Source: an uncultured Bacilli bacterium
GTDB lineage: Bacteria > Bacillota_I > Bacilli_A > RF39 > UBA660
Direction: 5' to 3'
DNA: 40,554 nt
NCBI GenBank assembly: GCA_944359065.1
Contig: CALVSP010000006.1
Coordinates: forward strand, 1 to 40,554
Each line of letters begins with the position of its first letter. The first letter of the stretch is position 1. Below, in pieces: positions 1-7,702 of the stretch. The position numbers were made by a program, and so were the translations under genes. The notes beneath the pieces are model-generated. The model made no database searches and was not told the DNA's origin. It worked only from the letters and a program-made list of their open reading frames with translations.

Positions 1-1
1 A

Positions 2-76
2 GAATTTGATGGATTAGAATCTGTTAGTTATGGTGAAACACCTAATAGATATACAGTTATAAAAATTAAAGACTAA
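2..76 (+). CDS. C-terminal end of a Jag/KhpB-like R3H RNA-binding protein (partial)
   Basis: An open frame enters from the left edge and stops at 74-76. The last residues read SVSYGETPNRYTVIKIKD. This resembles the end of the R3H domain of Jag/KhpB (SpoIIIJ-associated RNA-binding protein), where a Gly-Glu-x-Pro-x-Arg stretch leads into the last beta strand. The position just before mnmE-mnmG-rsmG also fits jag, which usually precedes mnmE near oriC in Bacillota. Only 24 codons are visible, so the call rests on a short motif plus gene order. Confidence 0.5.
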   Translation, partial: EFDGLESVSYGETPNRYTVIKIKD

Positions 77-88
77 TAGTCTTTTTTT
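68..88 (+). terminator. Rho-independent terminator of the upstream gene
   Basis: AAAGACT and AGTCTTT form a 7-bp stem with an AAT loop, followed by a T run. The stop codon of the upstream gene lies inside the hairpin. Confidence 0.75.
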
Positions 89-89
89 C

Positions 90-118
90 TTGATTATTAT
101 TCAAACTTATTTTATAAT
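90..118 (+). promoter_or_regulatory. Sigma-A-type promoter for the HD gene and mnmE operon
   Basis: TTGATT (90-95) and TATAAT (113-118) are separated by 17 bp. They lie directly after the terminator and 25 bp before the HD-domain start codon. This probably drives the HD gene, mnmE, mnmG and rsmG as one operon, since those genes touch or overlap. Confidence 0.75.
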
Positions 119-142
119 ATTCTAGGTGAAAGGGGAAAAATA

Positions 143-658
143 ATGTCTGAACAATTGCCAAGTAAAATATTAGATGAATTAGATGATGAATATTTAAGTA
201 TAATTAATCCAATAATTACTAATGAAGAATTTATTAGAAGAAAAAAATTTAATCATCATGAACATCGTTCAGTTTATGGTCATAGTTTAATGGTTTCGGT
301 AAAATCTTACCATTTGGCTAAAAAATTAAAGCTTGATTACAAAGCTGCTGCTATCGGTGGATTATTACATGACTTTTATTATAATGACTGGCAGTTAAAT
401 AAAAGTAAAATGCCGTTAAGAAAACAGCACGGTTTTGTCCACGCTCGTGAAGCTTTAGAAAATTCTAGAAAATTATTTCCAGAATTGATCGATAAAAAAG
501 TAGCTAATATAATAAAAAGACATATGTTTCCTTTAAATTTTATTCCCCCATTCTATTATGAAAGTTGGTTAATTTGTTTTGTCGATAAATATTGTTCTTT
601 AGAAGTGTTTAAAAGTCCTAAAGAATGGTATAAATACGTAGGTTTAAGAAAGAAGTGA
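143..658 (+). CDS. HD-domain metal-dependent phosphohydrolase
   Basis: A 171-residue protein with an HD superfamily metal-site pattern: H47 (in YGHS), H76-D77 (LLHDF), H100, H127 and D148. HD proteins hydrolyse phosphoesters, often of nucleotides or signalling nucleotides; the substrate here is unknown. The ATG follows a good AAAGGGG ribosome site. It is the first gene of the operon and ends 4 bp before mnmE. No membrane segment or extra domain is visible. The HD call is firm from the motif; a specific family such as YqeK-type Ap4A hydrolases is possible but not shown. Confidence 0.75.
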   Translation: MSEQLPSKILDELDDEYLSIINPIITNEEFIRRKKFNHHEHRSVYGHSLMVSVKSYHLAKKLKLDYKAAAIGGLLHDFYYNDWQLNKSKMPLRKQHGFVHAREALENSRKLFPELIDKKVANIIKRHMFPLNFIPPFYYESWLICFVDKYCSLEVFKSPKEWYKYVGLRKK

Positions 659-662
659 TTAT

Positions 663-2018
663 ATGGAAGATACAATAGTAGCAATATCCACAGCCTTAGG
701 TGTTGGGGCTATATCAATAATAAGAGTAAGTGGTAACGAAGCTATAAGTATAGTAAATAAAATAACTAAGTTTAAAAAATTAGATAAAGTAGATACTCAT
801 ACTATTAATTATGATTATATAGTTGAAGATAATAAAATAATAGATGAGGTTTTAATATCTGTTATGAAAGCACCTAAAACTTTTACTAAAGAAGATATAG
901 TTGAAATAAATTGTCACGGAGGTATAGCTACAACTAATAAAGTTTTAGAACTATTATTAACTAATGGATGTAGATTAGCTGAACCAGGTGAATTTACTAA
1001 ACGTGCTTTTTTAAATGGAAGAATTGATTTAATTGAAGCTGAAGGTGTTATGGATTTAATTAATTCTAAAACAGAAATATCACGTAATTTAGCTATCAAT
1101 CAAGTAAATGGTAGTACATCACAATTAATTAAAGATTTAAGACAATCTATTATTGAAATATTAGCTAATATTGAAGTTAATATCGATTATCCGGAATATG
1201 AAGATATCGAAGAAATGACTACTAAAATGTTAGGTGAAAGAATATCTGATATTGAAGATAAAATTAAAACAATTCTTAATAAAAGTGAAAATGGTAAAAT
1301 TGTTAAAGAAGGAATTAATGTTGCTTTAATAGGAAGACCAAATGTTGGCAAAAGTAGTCTATTAAACTGTTTATTAGAGGATGAAAAAGCTATTGTAACT
1401 GATATTGCAGGTACTACTCGTGATTGTGTTGAAGGTACAATAAGTATCGATGGAATAATAGTTAATTTAATTGATACAGCAGGTATTAGAGAAACTAAAG
1501 ATATAGTAGAAAGTATTGGGGTTAATAAAAGTATCGATTTAATGAATAACTCTGATTTGGTACTTTTATTACTTAATAATAATGAAGAATTAAATAATGA
1601 AGACTTAGAACTATTAGATAAAATTAAAAATAAAAATTATTTAATAGTTATCAATAAAAATGATTTAGATTCTAAATTAGATATTAGCAAACTAGATGAT
1701 TCTAAATTAATTTATATAAGTGCTTTAAACAATGAAGGTATCGATGAATTAAAAAATAAAATTAAAAGTATATTTAATTTAGATAAAATAGAAACATCTG
1801 ATTTAACATATCTAACTAATGCAAGATCTATCTCTTTATTAAAACAATCACTTAATGCAATCACTGATATTAAAATGGGTATAGGTAATAATTTGCCTAT
1901 AGATATGTTAGAAATAGATTTAAAAAATGTCTGGAATTTATTAGGTAGTATAATTGGTGTTACATATGAAGAAGAATTAATTGATCAATTATTTAGTCAA
2001 TTTTGTTTAGGAAAGTAG
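663..2018 (+). CDS. mnmE: tRNA uridine-5-carboxymethylaminomethyl modification GTPase MnmE
   Basis: MnmE works with MnmG to place the (carboxymethyl)aminomethyl group on wobble U34 of certain tRNAs, using a folate one-carbon donor. The 451 residues are normal for the family. The N-terminal folate-binding region is followed by a helical domain that contains the inserted G domain: P-loop GRPNVGKSS at 224-232, TDIAGTTRD at 246-254, DTAG at 271-274, NKND at 331-334. The chain ends FCLGK, the conserved C-x-G-K catalytic tail. It starts 4 bp after the HD gene and is followed directly by its partner mnmG, which supports the call. Confidence 0.97.
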   Translation: MEDTIVAISTALGVGAISIIRVSGNEAISIVNKITKFKKLDKVDTHTINYDYIVEDNKIIDEVLISVMKAPKTFTKEDIVEINCHGGIATTNKVLELLLTNGCRLAEPGEFTKRAFLNGRIDLIEAEGVMDLINSKTEISRNLAINQVNGSTSQLIKDLRQSIIEILANIEVNIDYPEYEDIEEMTTKMLGERISDIEDKIKTILNKSENGKIVKEGINVALIGRPNVGKSSLLNCLLEDEKAIVTDIAGTTRDCVEGTISIDGIIVNLIDTAGIRETKDIVESIGVNKSIDLMNNSDLVLLLLNNNEELNNEDLELLDKIKNKNYLIVINKNDLDSKLDISKLDDSKLIYISALNNEGIDELKNKIKSIFNLDKIETSDLTYLTNARSISLLKQSLNAITDIKMGIGNNLPIDMLEIDLKNVWNLLGSIIGVTYEEELIDQLFSQFCLGK

Positions 2019-2026
2019 GTGTTAAA

Positions 2027-3886
2027 ATGGAATATGAAGTAATCGTTGTTGGAGGCGGTCACGCGGGTTGTGAAGCGGCTTTAGCTTGTGCTAATAAAAA
2101 TCATAAAACTTTATTAGTAACTGGTCGTATTAATAATATTGCGACTATGCCTTGTAATCCTTCAATAGGTGGCTCAGCTAAGGGTATTGTCGTAAGAGAA
2201 ATCGATGCTTTAGGTGGAGCAATGGGTAAAATAGCTGATCAAAGTTTATTACAAATCAAAATGTTAAACTTTGCTAAAGGTCCTGCTGTAAGGGCCTTAC
2301 GTGCTCAAGCCGATAAAATAACTTATCCACAGCAAATGTTAAAACTATTAAATGAAACACCTAATTTAACTTTAAAAGAAGCAATAATTGAAGACTTAAT
2401 GATTGAAAATGGTAAAGTAGTTGGCGTTGTAACCGAAAATGGTGAAAAAATAACATCTAAAATAGTTATTTTAACTACTGGTACTTATTTAAAATCTGAT
2501 ATCTTAATTGGTGACACAAGAACAAGAGAAGGTCCTCACGGAGAAAAACCAAGTAATTATTTAAGCGATAATTTAAAAAAATATGGTTTTAAAATAATAA
2601 GACTTAAAACAGGTACTCCTCAAAGAATAGCTAAAGATAGTATTGATTTTTCTAAAACACAAGTAGAAAATGGCGATTTAGTATACCATACTTTTAGTTT
2701 CGATAATAATCCACAGTATAAAATAGAAGAACAAATACCTTGTCATTTAATCTATACAACTCCCCTAACCCATAAAATAATTTTAGATAACTTAAATAAA
2801 TCAAGTATGTATGGTGGATTAGACGATATAACAGGTATTGGTCCAAGATATTGTCCTTCGATTGAAGATAAAATAGTTAGATTTAAAGATAAAGAAAGAC
2901 ATCAATTATTTTTAGAGCCAGAAAGTTTATATTATGATGATATATATTTACAAGGTTTTTCAACAAGTATGCCTAAAGATGTTCAAGAACAAATGGTTCA
3001 TAGCCTATCTGGTTTAGAACATGCAGTAATCAATAAATATGCTTATGCAATCGAATATGATGCAATATATCCTACTCAAATAAAAAGATCATTAGAAACA
3101 AAAATAATTGAAAACTTATTTACTGCTGGTCAAATAAATGGTACTAGTGGTTACGAAGAGGCAGCTTGTCAAGGATTAATGGCTGGTATAAATGCTAGTT
3201 TAAAACTAGAAAATAAAGAGCCATTAATATTAAAAAGAAATGAAGCTTATATTGGTGTTTTAATTGATGATTTAGTTACTAAAGGAGTAAGAGATCCATA
3301 TCGATTATTAACTTCTCGTGCCGAATATCGTTTATTATTAAGACACGATAATGCTGATTTAAGATTAAGAGAATATGGCTATCAAGTTGGTTTAATTGAT
3401 GAAGAAAGACATAATAAATTGATTGATAAAATAAATAAAATTAATGAATTAAAAGATAAATTAAAGAGTGTTAAAATTACGCCAACTTCCAATGATTTAT
3501 TGATTAGTTTAGGTAGTACACCTTTAAAAGATGGTATAAGTTTATATGACTTATTAAGAAGACCAGAAATAACTTTATCTAAAATGAATTATACCTTTAA
3601 TTATGATGATGAAATTATTGAACAAGTAGAATTAAATATTAAATATGAAGGTTATATTAATAAAGCTACTAAAGAAGCTCAAAAATTAATTAATTTAGAA
3701 AATAAAAAAATACCAGAAGATATTGATTATAATAATATACCTAATTTAGCCTCAGAAGCCCGTCAAAAATTAAATGAAGTTCGCCCTACTTCAATTGGTC
3801 AAGCTATTAGAATAAGTGGCGTAAATCCAGCTGATATTGCTATATTAAACGTATATTTAAAAAAGGAGTATTATGAATCAAGATAA
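2027..3886 (+). CDS. mnmG: tRNA uridine-5-carboxymethylaminomethyl modification enzyme MnmG
   Basis: The FAD-dependent partner of MnmE in U34 modification. The N-terminus carries the FAD dinucleotide motif VGGGHAGCEAA, followed by the conserved NPSIGG. Further on are GVRDPYRLLTSRAEYRLLLR and the C-terminal GVNPADI element. I use the ATG at 2027, giving 619 residues, because it follows an AGTAGGTG ribosome site and the FAD motif then begins at the usual distance. An in-frame start at 2003 would overlap mnmE and add eight unlikely residues. Its end overlaps rsmG by 14 bp. Confidence 0.97.
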   Translation: MEYEVIVVGGGHAGCEAALACANKNHKTLLVTGRINNIATMPCNPSIGGSAKGIVVREIDALGGAMGKIADQSLLQIKMLNFAKGPAVRALRAQADKITYPQQMLKLLNETPNLTLKEAIIEDLMIENGKVVGVVTENGEKITSKIVILTTGTYLKSDILIGDTRTREGPHGEKPSNYLSDNLKKYGFKIIRLKTGTPQRIAKDSIDFSKTQVENGDLVYHTFSFDNNPQYKIEEQIPCHLIYTTPLTHKIILDNLNKSSMYGGLDDITGIGPRYCPSIEDKIVRFKDKERHQLFLEPESLYYDDIYLQGFSTSMPKDVQEQMVHSLSGLEHAVINKYAYAIEYDAIYPTQIKRSLETKIIENLFTAGQINGTSGYEEAACQGLMAGINASLKLENKEPLILKRNEAYIGVLIDDLVTKGVRDPYRLLTSRAEYRLLLRHDNADLRLREYGYQVGLIDEERHNKLIDKINKINELKDKLKSVKITPTSNDLLISLGSTPLKDGISLYDLLRRPEITLSKMNYTFNYDDEIIEQVELNIKYEGYINKATKEAQKLINLENKKIPEDIDYNNIPNLASEARQKLNEVRPTSIGQAIRISGVNPADIAILNVYLKKEYYESR

Positions 3887-4553
3887 ATTTATATTAGAAC
3901 TATCTAAATTAAATATTAATATAACTCCATTACAACTACAACAATTAGAAAGATATTATGAATTATTAATTGAATATAATAAAGTTATGAATTTAACTGG
4001 CATAACTGATAAAGAAGAAGTTTATTTAAAACACTTTTATGATAGTTTAACTATTACTAAAGTAATTGATTTAAATAATTATAGTACTTTATGTGATGTC
4101 GGAACAGGAGCTGGATTTCCTGGTTTAGTGATTAAAATAATATATCCACATTTAAAAGTAACACTATTAGATTCTTTAAATAAAAGATTAAACTTTTTAA
4201 ATATAGTTATAAAAGAACTTAATTTAAAAGATATTACTACTGTTCATACAAGAGTCGAAGAATATAATAAAAAATTTGATATTACTGTAGCCCGTGCAGT
4301 CGCACCATTAAATATCTTATTAGAATATTGTATTCCAATTACAAAAGTTAATGGTTATTTTATTGCAATGAAAGGCAAAAATGAAGAGGCTTCAAATGCT
4401 TTATCAAAATTAAGTAGTGAAATAATTGAAACTAATTTATTTTTATTACCTATTGAAAATAGTAATAGAACAATAATAAAAATAAAAAAAATAAAAGAAA
4501 CAGATAAAAAATATCCTCGTAAATATATTGAAATTAAAAAAAATCCTTTATAA
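3873..4553 (+). CDS. rsmG: 16S rRNA (guanine527-N7)-methyltransferase RsmG
   Basis: RsmG (GidB) methylates N7 of G527 in 16S rRNA using S-adenosylmethionine. The 226 residues contain the SAM-binding loop DVGTGAGFPG and the later ARAVAPL element typical of the family. A strong AAGGAG site lies inside the end of mnmG, and the 14-bp overlap suggests translational coupling. In many Bacillota the next genes are noc/parA/parB. Here that order is interrupted by a DGR target gene and a minus-strand pair before the ParB-family gene at 15396. Confidence 0.96.
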   Translation: MNQDKFILELSKLNINITPLQLQQLERYYELLIEYNKVMNLTGITDKEEVYLKHFYDSLTITKVIDLNNYSTLCDVGTGAGFPGLVIKIIYPHLKVTLLDSLNKRLNFLNIVIKELNLKDITTVHTRVEEYNKKFDITVARAVAPLNILLEYCIPITKVNGYFIAMKGKNEEASNALSKLSSEIIETNLFLLPIENSNRTIIKIKKIKETDKKYPRKYIEIKKNPL

Positions 4554-4569
4554 AATGTAGGATTTTTTT
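4536..4569 (+). terminator. Terminator of the mnmE-mnmG-rsmG operon
   Basis: AAAAATCCT and AGGATTTTT pair around a short AT loop, ending in a T run. The left arm contains the end of rsmG. Confidence 0.8.
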
Positions 4570-4590
4570 GTAAACTAATTCAAAAAAATT

Positions 4591-4643
4591 TTCCGCGCGC
4601 GCGTAATTTAGGCCTAGACAAAAATAAAAAAATAATGTATACT
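4591..4643 (+). promoter_or_regulatory. Promoter of DGR target gene 1, with an alternating CG run upstream
   Basis: TAGACA (4615-4620) and TATACT (4638-4643) are 17 bp apart. The same arrangement, TAGACA-17-TATAAT, precedes the second target gene (38397-38425). Shared sequence continues upstream (AATTTAG then CTAGACAAAAATAAAAA). Just before it is a 10-bp CGCGCGCGCG run at 4594-4603, striking in such AT-rich DNA; the second copy has an ATACACACC stretch in the same place. The promoter call is good; a role for the alternating purine-pyrimidine tract is speculation. Confidence 0.7.
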
Positions 4644-4692
4644 TGTATTAAATTAAAGATATCAGTCTTTGCTATATGAAAGGAGAATATAT

Positions 4693-6417
4693 ATGTACAA
4701 AAGACACAATGCCTTTACTTTAATTGAATTACTTGCAGTAATAATTATTTTAGCAATAGTAGCACTTATTGCTACACCAATAATATTAGATGTAGTCGAA
4801 GATGCTCGTATATCAGCAGGTAAATCAGAAGCCCAAATTATATTAGGTGGGATAAATAACTATTGTGCAACCGAAGATATAAAATATCAAATGGATAATA
4901 GTTATACAAAAATATGTACATCAGATATGGATGTAAATGATGTACCAACAATGGTTAATTTAGGAAATGCTGAAATAATAAGCATAAATTATGATGGAAC
5001 TAAATTAACAGAATTAGTTATAGAAAGTAATAACCATAAATTTACATTATGCTCAAATAATCAATTTGCAATGGATGATGAAGAATGTCCAAAATTTCCA
5101 GCATCATTAATTTCGTTATTATTAGAACAATATTCTGAAGATAATACAACAGGTTTAGTAAAAGATAGTACAAATGAAAATTTATATTACTATAAAGGGA
5201 CAAATGAGCAAGTAGAAAATAATTTTTTATGGTATGGGGGACATCAATGGCGAGTATTAGAGTTTGATGCTTCTGCTAATACATTGACTTTGATAACTCA
5301 ACAACCATTAACATCAATACAACCAGCGAGTGTCGCATGGGAAAGTGAAGAAGCATATAATAATAGTTATATAAACAAATGGCTAAATGAATATTTTTGG
5401 AATAGTTTAGATAGTAGTATACAAGCAACTATTCAAAATTCAATATTTAATGTTGGTATATACAATAATATTAGTGAAATAACAACAACTAAAAAAGTGG
5501 GATTATTAGATGAAGACCAATATAAAAGAGCAGGCGATGGAACTACTGGGCAAGATTCATTCTTAGATATTAAAGATTATTTTTGGTTAGAAAATAGATA
5601 TAGTTCGTCTCACGTTCGGATCGTGAGCAACGGTGGTAGCCTCAATAGTGCTTCGGTGTCGAATACGTATGGCGTCCGTGCAGTTATAAAAATTTCTGAT
5701 ATAACCATCACTGGAGGCGATGGTACTCTTATGAATAATTATCAAGTAGCAAACAAAACAACAAATACAGATAATGTACAAGTAGGAGAATATATCAACG
5801 TCCCATATAGCGGAAGTGATAATGCTTGTGGAAATGATAATATGTGTACATTTAGAGTAGTAAGTAAAGATGAAGACAGTATAAAAGTAGTACTAAATGG
5901 ATTACTTCCAATGGCAAGTCAATATGGAAGTTCAGTAACAATAACTACGAGTCATACAATATATACACCACTTAATACATTTGTGGAAGGAATAAGCGAA
6001 ACATATCGATATATAGGAAATAAAACATTCTATATAGGAAATTATCCACGTGTATCAGGAACTGGTCAAAATTATGAAGATGTCCAAGACGAAACAATGG
6101 AAGCCAATGTAGGATTACCAACAGTAGGAGAGATGTTCAGTGGAAATGATATCGATATGGCATATCCTGTTGATGGTGCAAAAACAATTGTAGATGTAAA
6201 TACAATCGAAAATCCAACTGCATCAAGTTATTATTGGACAATGAATAGATTTAGTTCGTCTAGCGTTCGCTACGTCAGCTACCTTGGTGACCTCGGTAGT
6301 AGTTCGGTGTCGAGTACGTTTGGCGTCCGCGCAGTTATATATCTGAAGTCAGGGCTGGCAGCATTAGACTTCACTGGAGGTGAAGGTACTCCAAATTCAC
6401 CATATGAAATGCAATAA
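4693..6417 (+). CDS. DGR target protein 1: prepilin-like N-terminus with two C-type-lectin-like variable domains
   Basis: A 574-residue predicted surface protein. It starts with a short basic leader (MYKRHNA) and FTLIE, the type IV prepilin/pseudopilin cleavage motif with Glu at +5, followed by one long hydrophobic helix. The residue before the cut is Ala, not the usual Gly. A Cys-containing pseudopilin-like region follows to about residue 130. Two lectin-fold-like modules come next (about 150-345 and 355-574); the first has WYGGHQWRVL and WLNEYFWNSL, resembling the DUF6273 type. Each module ends in a variable repeat (residues 303-330 and 520-547) that leads into a GVRAVI strand. The start at 4693 has an AAAGGAG site; an upstream TTG would add a poor extension. 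No pilus assembly genes are in the window. Probable role: a displayed binding protein whose ligand surface is diversified by the DGR. Confidence 0.85.
   Translation: MYKRHNAFTLIELLAVIIILAIVALIATPIILDVVEDARISAGKSEAQIILGGINNYCATEDIKYQMDNSYTKICTSDMDVNDVPTMVNLGNAEIISINYDGTKLTELVIESNNHKFTLCSNNQFAMDDEECPKFPASLISLLLEQYSEDNTTGLVKDSTNENLYYYKGTNEQVENNFLWYGGHQWRVLEFDASANTLTLITQQPLTSIQPASVAWESEEAYNNSYINKWLNEYFWNSLDSSIQATIQNSIFNVGIYNNISEITTTKKVGLLDEDQYKRAGDGTTGQDSFLDIKDYFWLENRYSSSHVRIVSNGGSLNSASVSNTYGVRAVIKISDITITGGDGTLMNNYQVANKTTNTDNVQVGEYINVPYSGSDNACGNDNMCTFRVVSKDEDSIKVVLNGLLPMASQYGSSVTITTSHTIYTPLNTFVEGISETYRYIGNKTFYIGNYPRVSGTGQNYEDVQDETMEANVGLPTVGEMFSGNDIDMAYPVDGAKTIVDVNTIENPTASSYYWTMNRFSSSSVRYVSYLGDLGSSSVSSTFGVRAVIYLKSGLAALDFTGGEGTPNSPYEMQ
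5599..5683 (+). repeat. DGR variable repeat VR1 (internal domain of target 1)
   Basis: An 85-bp copy of the template repeat at 40258-40342. I count 10 mismatches, all at template A positions (13, 21, 23, 29, 34, 35, 41, 52, 53, 70 of the unit). It is in frame. At the ten template Asn codons it encodes H, I, S, N, G, S, N, A, N, Y. It is GC-richer than its flanks and ends in the invariant GGCGTCCGTGCAG. Confidence 0.95.
6250..6334 (+). repeat. DGR variable repeat VR2 (C-terminal domain of target 1)
   Basis: An 85-bp template copy with 17 mismatches: 15 at template A positions and two elsewhere (unit positions 27 G to C and 81 T to C). At the ten template Asn codons it encodes S, Y, S, Y, L, D, G, S, S, F. 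It is the most diverged of the four variable repeats and ends 80 bp before the stop codon. Confidence 0.95.
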
Positions 6418-6463
6418 GCAAAAACAGTATAGATAACAGTAATATATAAACGAAGTAAAGACA

Positions 6464-6489
6464 CACCTTGCCGATAAAGTGGCAAGGTG
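6464..6489 (+). promoter_or_regulatory. Conserved hairpin downstream of target gene 1
   Basis: CACCTTGCC and GGCAAGGTG form a perfect 9-bp stem with the 8-base loop GATAAAGT. The same hairpin with identical loop lies at 40209-40234, and in both loci it begins exactly 130 bp after the end of the last variable repeat. About 48 bp around it are identical between loci, more conserved than the coding DNA. It lacks a T run, so it is not a normal terminator. Known DGRs use a hairpin/cruciform near the variable repeat for target recognition; that role is inferred here. Confidence 0.7.
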
Positions 6490-6493
6490 AGGG

Positions 6494-6502
6494 TTATCCA
6501 CA
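6494..6502 (+). promoter_or_regulatory. Single DnaA-box-like sequence
   Basis: TTATCCACA, a perfect match to the bacterial DnaA box consensus, lies between the hairpin and the terminator. The neighbourhood is origin-linked, but I see no cluster of further boxes here, so this is not enough to call oriC. Confidence 0.35.
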
Positions 6503-6509
6503 GTATAAC

Positions 6510-6538
6510 AAAAACTCATAAGCAAATTATGAGTTTTT
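6510..6538. terminator. Bidirectional terminator between target gene 1 and pgi
   Basis: AAAAACTCATAA and TTATGAGTTTTT form a perfect 12-bp stem with a 5-base loop (GCAAA). With A and T runs at its ends it can act on both strands. The pgi stop codon lies in the right arm. Confidence 0.85.
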
Positions 6539-7702
6539 AAGTTCTATATTAATTAAATCTTTATAAGCATTGACACTCGGTTGATCAAATGGATTAACAC
6601 CTAATAAATAACCACCTGTTGCAGCTGCTATTTCAAAGAAATATATTAACATACCAATATGTAATTCGTCTAATTTATCAATAGAAATAATAGTACTTTC
6701 AATATCATTTTTTAAATGGGCTAAGGCAACTTTATTTAAAGCAATATTATTTATTTCATTTAAGGTTTTATTATATTTTGTGATTAAATTACCTTTATCA
6801 TTTATATTTAATACTGTTTCAAATATAATTGGTGTACCATCTTGATAAAATTGACCTAGAGAATGTAAATCTCTTGTATTAGAAGAAAAGGTTGGATAGA
6901 TACCTTTTTTTTCTTTACCTTGGGTTTCACCAAATAGTTGTTTTAACCATTCGGTAAAATAATATAATTTAGGTTCATAGAAAGTAAATGATTCTATTAA
7001 TTTTCCTTGTTTATATAATATATCTCTATTTATAGCGTATTTAAAGGCATCATCAACTGAAACATATTTTGTACCTAATAATATTTGTTCGATATCAAAT
7101 CCGGCTAAAGCAATAGGTAATAAACCTACTGGAGTTAATACGGAATATCTACCACCAATTTGATTAGGAACTTCAAAGGAACAATAGTTTTTTTCATTAA
7201 CTAGTTTTCTTAATTCTCCTTCTTTAGCATCGGTAGTAATTATTATTCTTTTTTGAAGTTCTATGTCATTATATTTTTTAAGCATTTCTTTATAAATTAT
7301 ATCAAATGTTATACTTGGTTCTAAAGTTGTACCTGATTTTGATATAACATTAACAATTGTGTCTTTATCACGCATAAACTCAATTAATTCTAATAAATAT
7401 GTTTCTGATAAAGAAGTTCCGGCAAATACTATTTTTTTATCATTAAAGTAAGGAGATAAGGCGGATATAACAGCTTTAGCACCTAAGAATGATCCGCCTA
7501 TTCCGATTACAATTAATAAATCAAATTTAGTTTTACTTAAATTTTTAATTCTAGCAATATCTTCTTTACTAATACATTTTGTAATATCATACCAATCGGT
7601 CATATTATCGGTAGATAGTTTTTCTTTAATTTTTTTTATTTTATCTTGATATTCATCATAATTTTTTTCTTTTTGATAGGTATTAAAATCAATTTTTAGC
7701 AT
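6527..7702 (-). CDS. pgi: Glucose-6-phosphate isomerase (short form)
   Basis: Interconverts glucose 6-phosphate and fructose 6-phosphate in glycolysis. Family signatures include GIGGSFLGAKA, the sugar-phosphate loop SKSGTTLE, GGRYSVLTPVG, GQFYQDGTPIIFE and GVNPFDQPSVNAYK with the catalytic region near the end. I start at 7702, where a GGAGG site lies 5-6 bp upstream; the ATG at 7714 overlaps that site. The resulting 391 residues are shorter than the roughly 430-450 common in Bacillota enzymes, but the key motifs are all present. It overlaps the end of the upstream giant gene by 14 bp, so the two are probably co-transcribed. Confidence 0.93.
   Translation of the reverse strand: MLKIDFNTYQKEKNYDEYQDKIKKIKEKLSTDNMTDWYDITKCISKEDIARIKNLSKTKFDLLIVIGIGGSFLGAKAVISALSPYFNDKKIVFAGTSLSETYLLELIEFMRDKDTIVNVISKSGTTLEPSITFDIIYKEMLKKYNDIELQKRIIITTDAKEGELRKLVNEKNYCSFEVPNQIGGRYSVLTPVGLLPIALAGFDIEQILLGTKYVSVDDAFKYAINRDILYKQGKLIESFTFYEPKLYYFTEWLKQLFGETQGKEKKGIYPTFSSNTRDLHSLGQFYQDGTPIIFETVLNINDKGNLITKYNKTLNEINNIALNKVALAHLKNDIESTIISIDKLDELHIGMLIYFFEIAAATGGYLLGVNPFDQPSVNAYKDLINIELKNS

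Noticed and set aside
2003-2026. Upstream start for mnmG at 2003
   Set aside because: Adds eight residues before the FAD motif, overlaps mnmE and lacks a ribosome site, while 2027 has one.
5599-6334. VR differences considered as ordinary paralogue drift
   Set aside because: Mismatches are confined almost wholly to TR adenines while the intervening C, G and T positions are nearly unchanged, which drift would not produce.
6464-6489. Hairpin considered as a simple terminator of target gene 1
   Set aside because: No T run follows, an independent strong terminator lies at 6510-6538, and the loop is identical at the second locus.
6494-6502. Perfect DnaA box considered as oriC
   Set aside because: Only one box and no AT-rich unwinding element with clustered boxes. 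The neighbourhood is origin-linked but oriC is probably outside the window.
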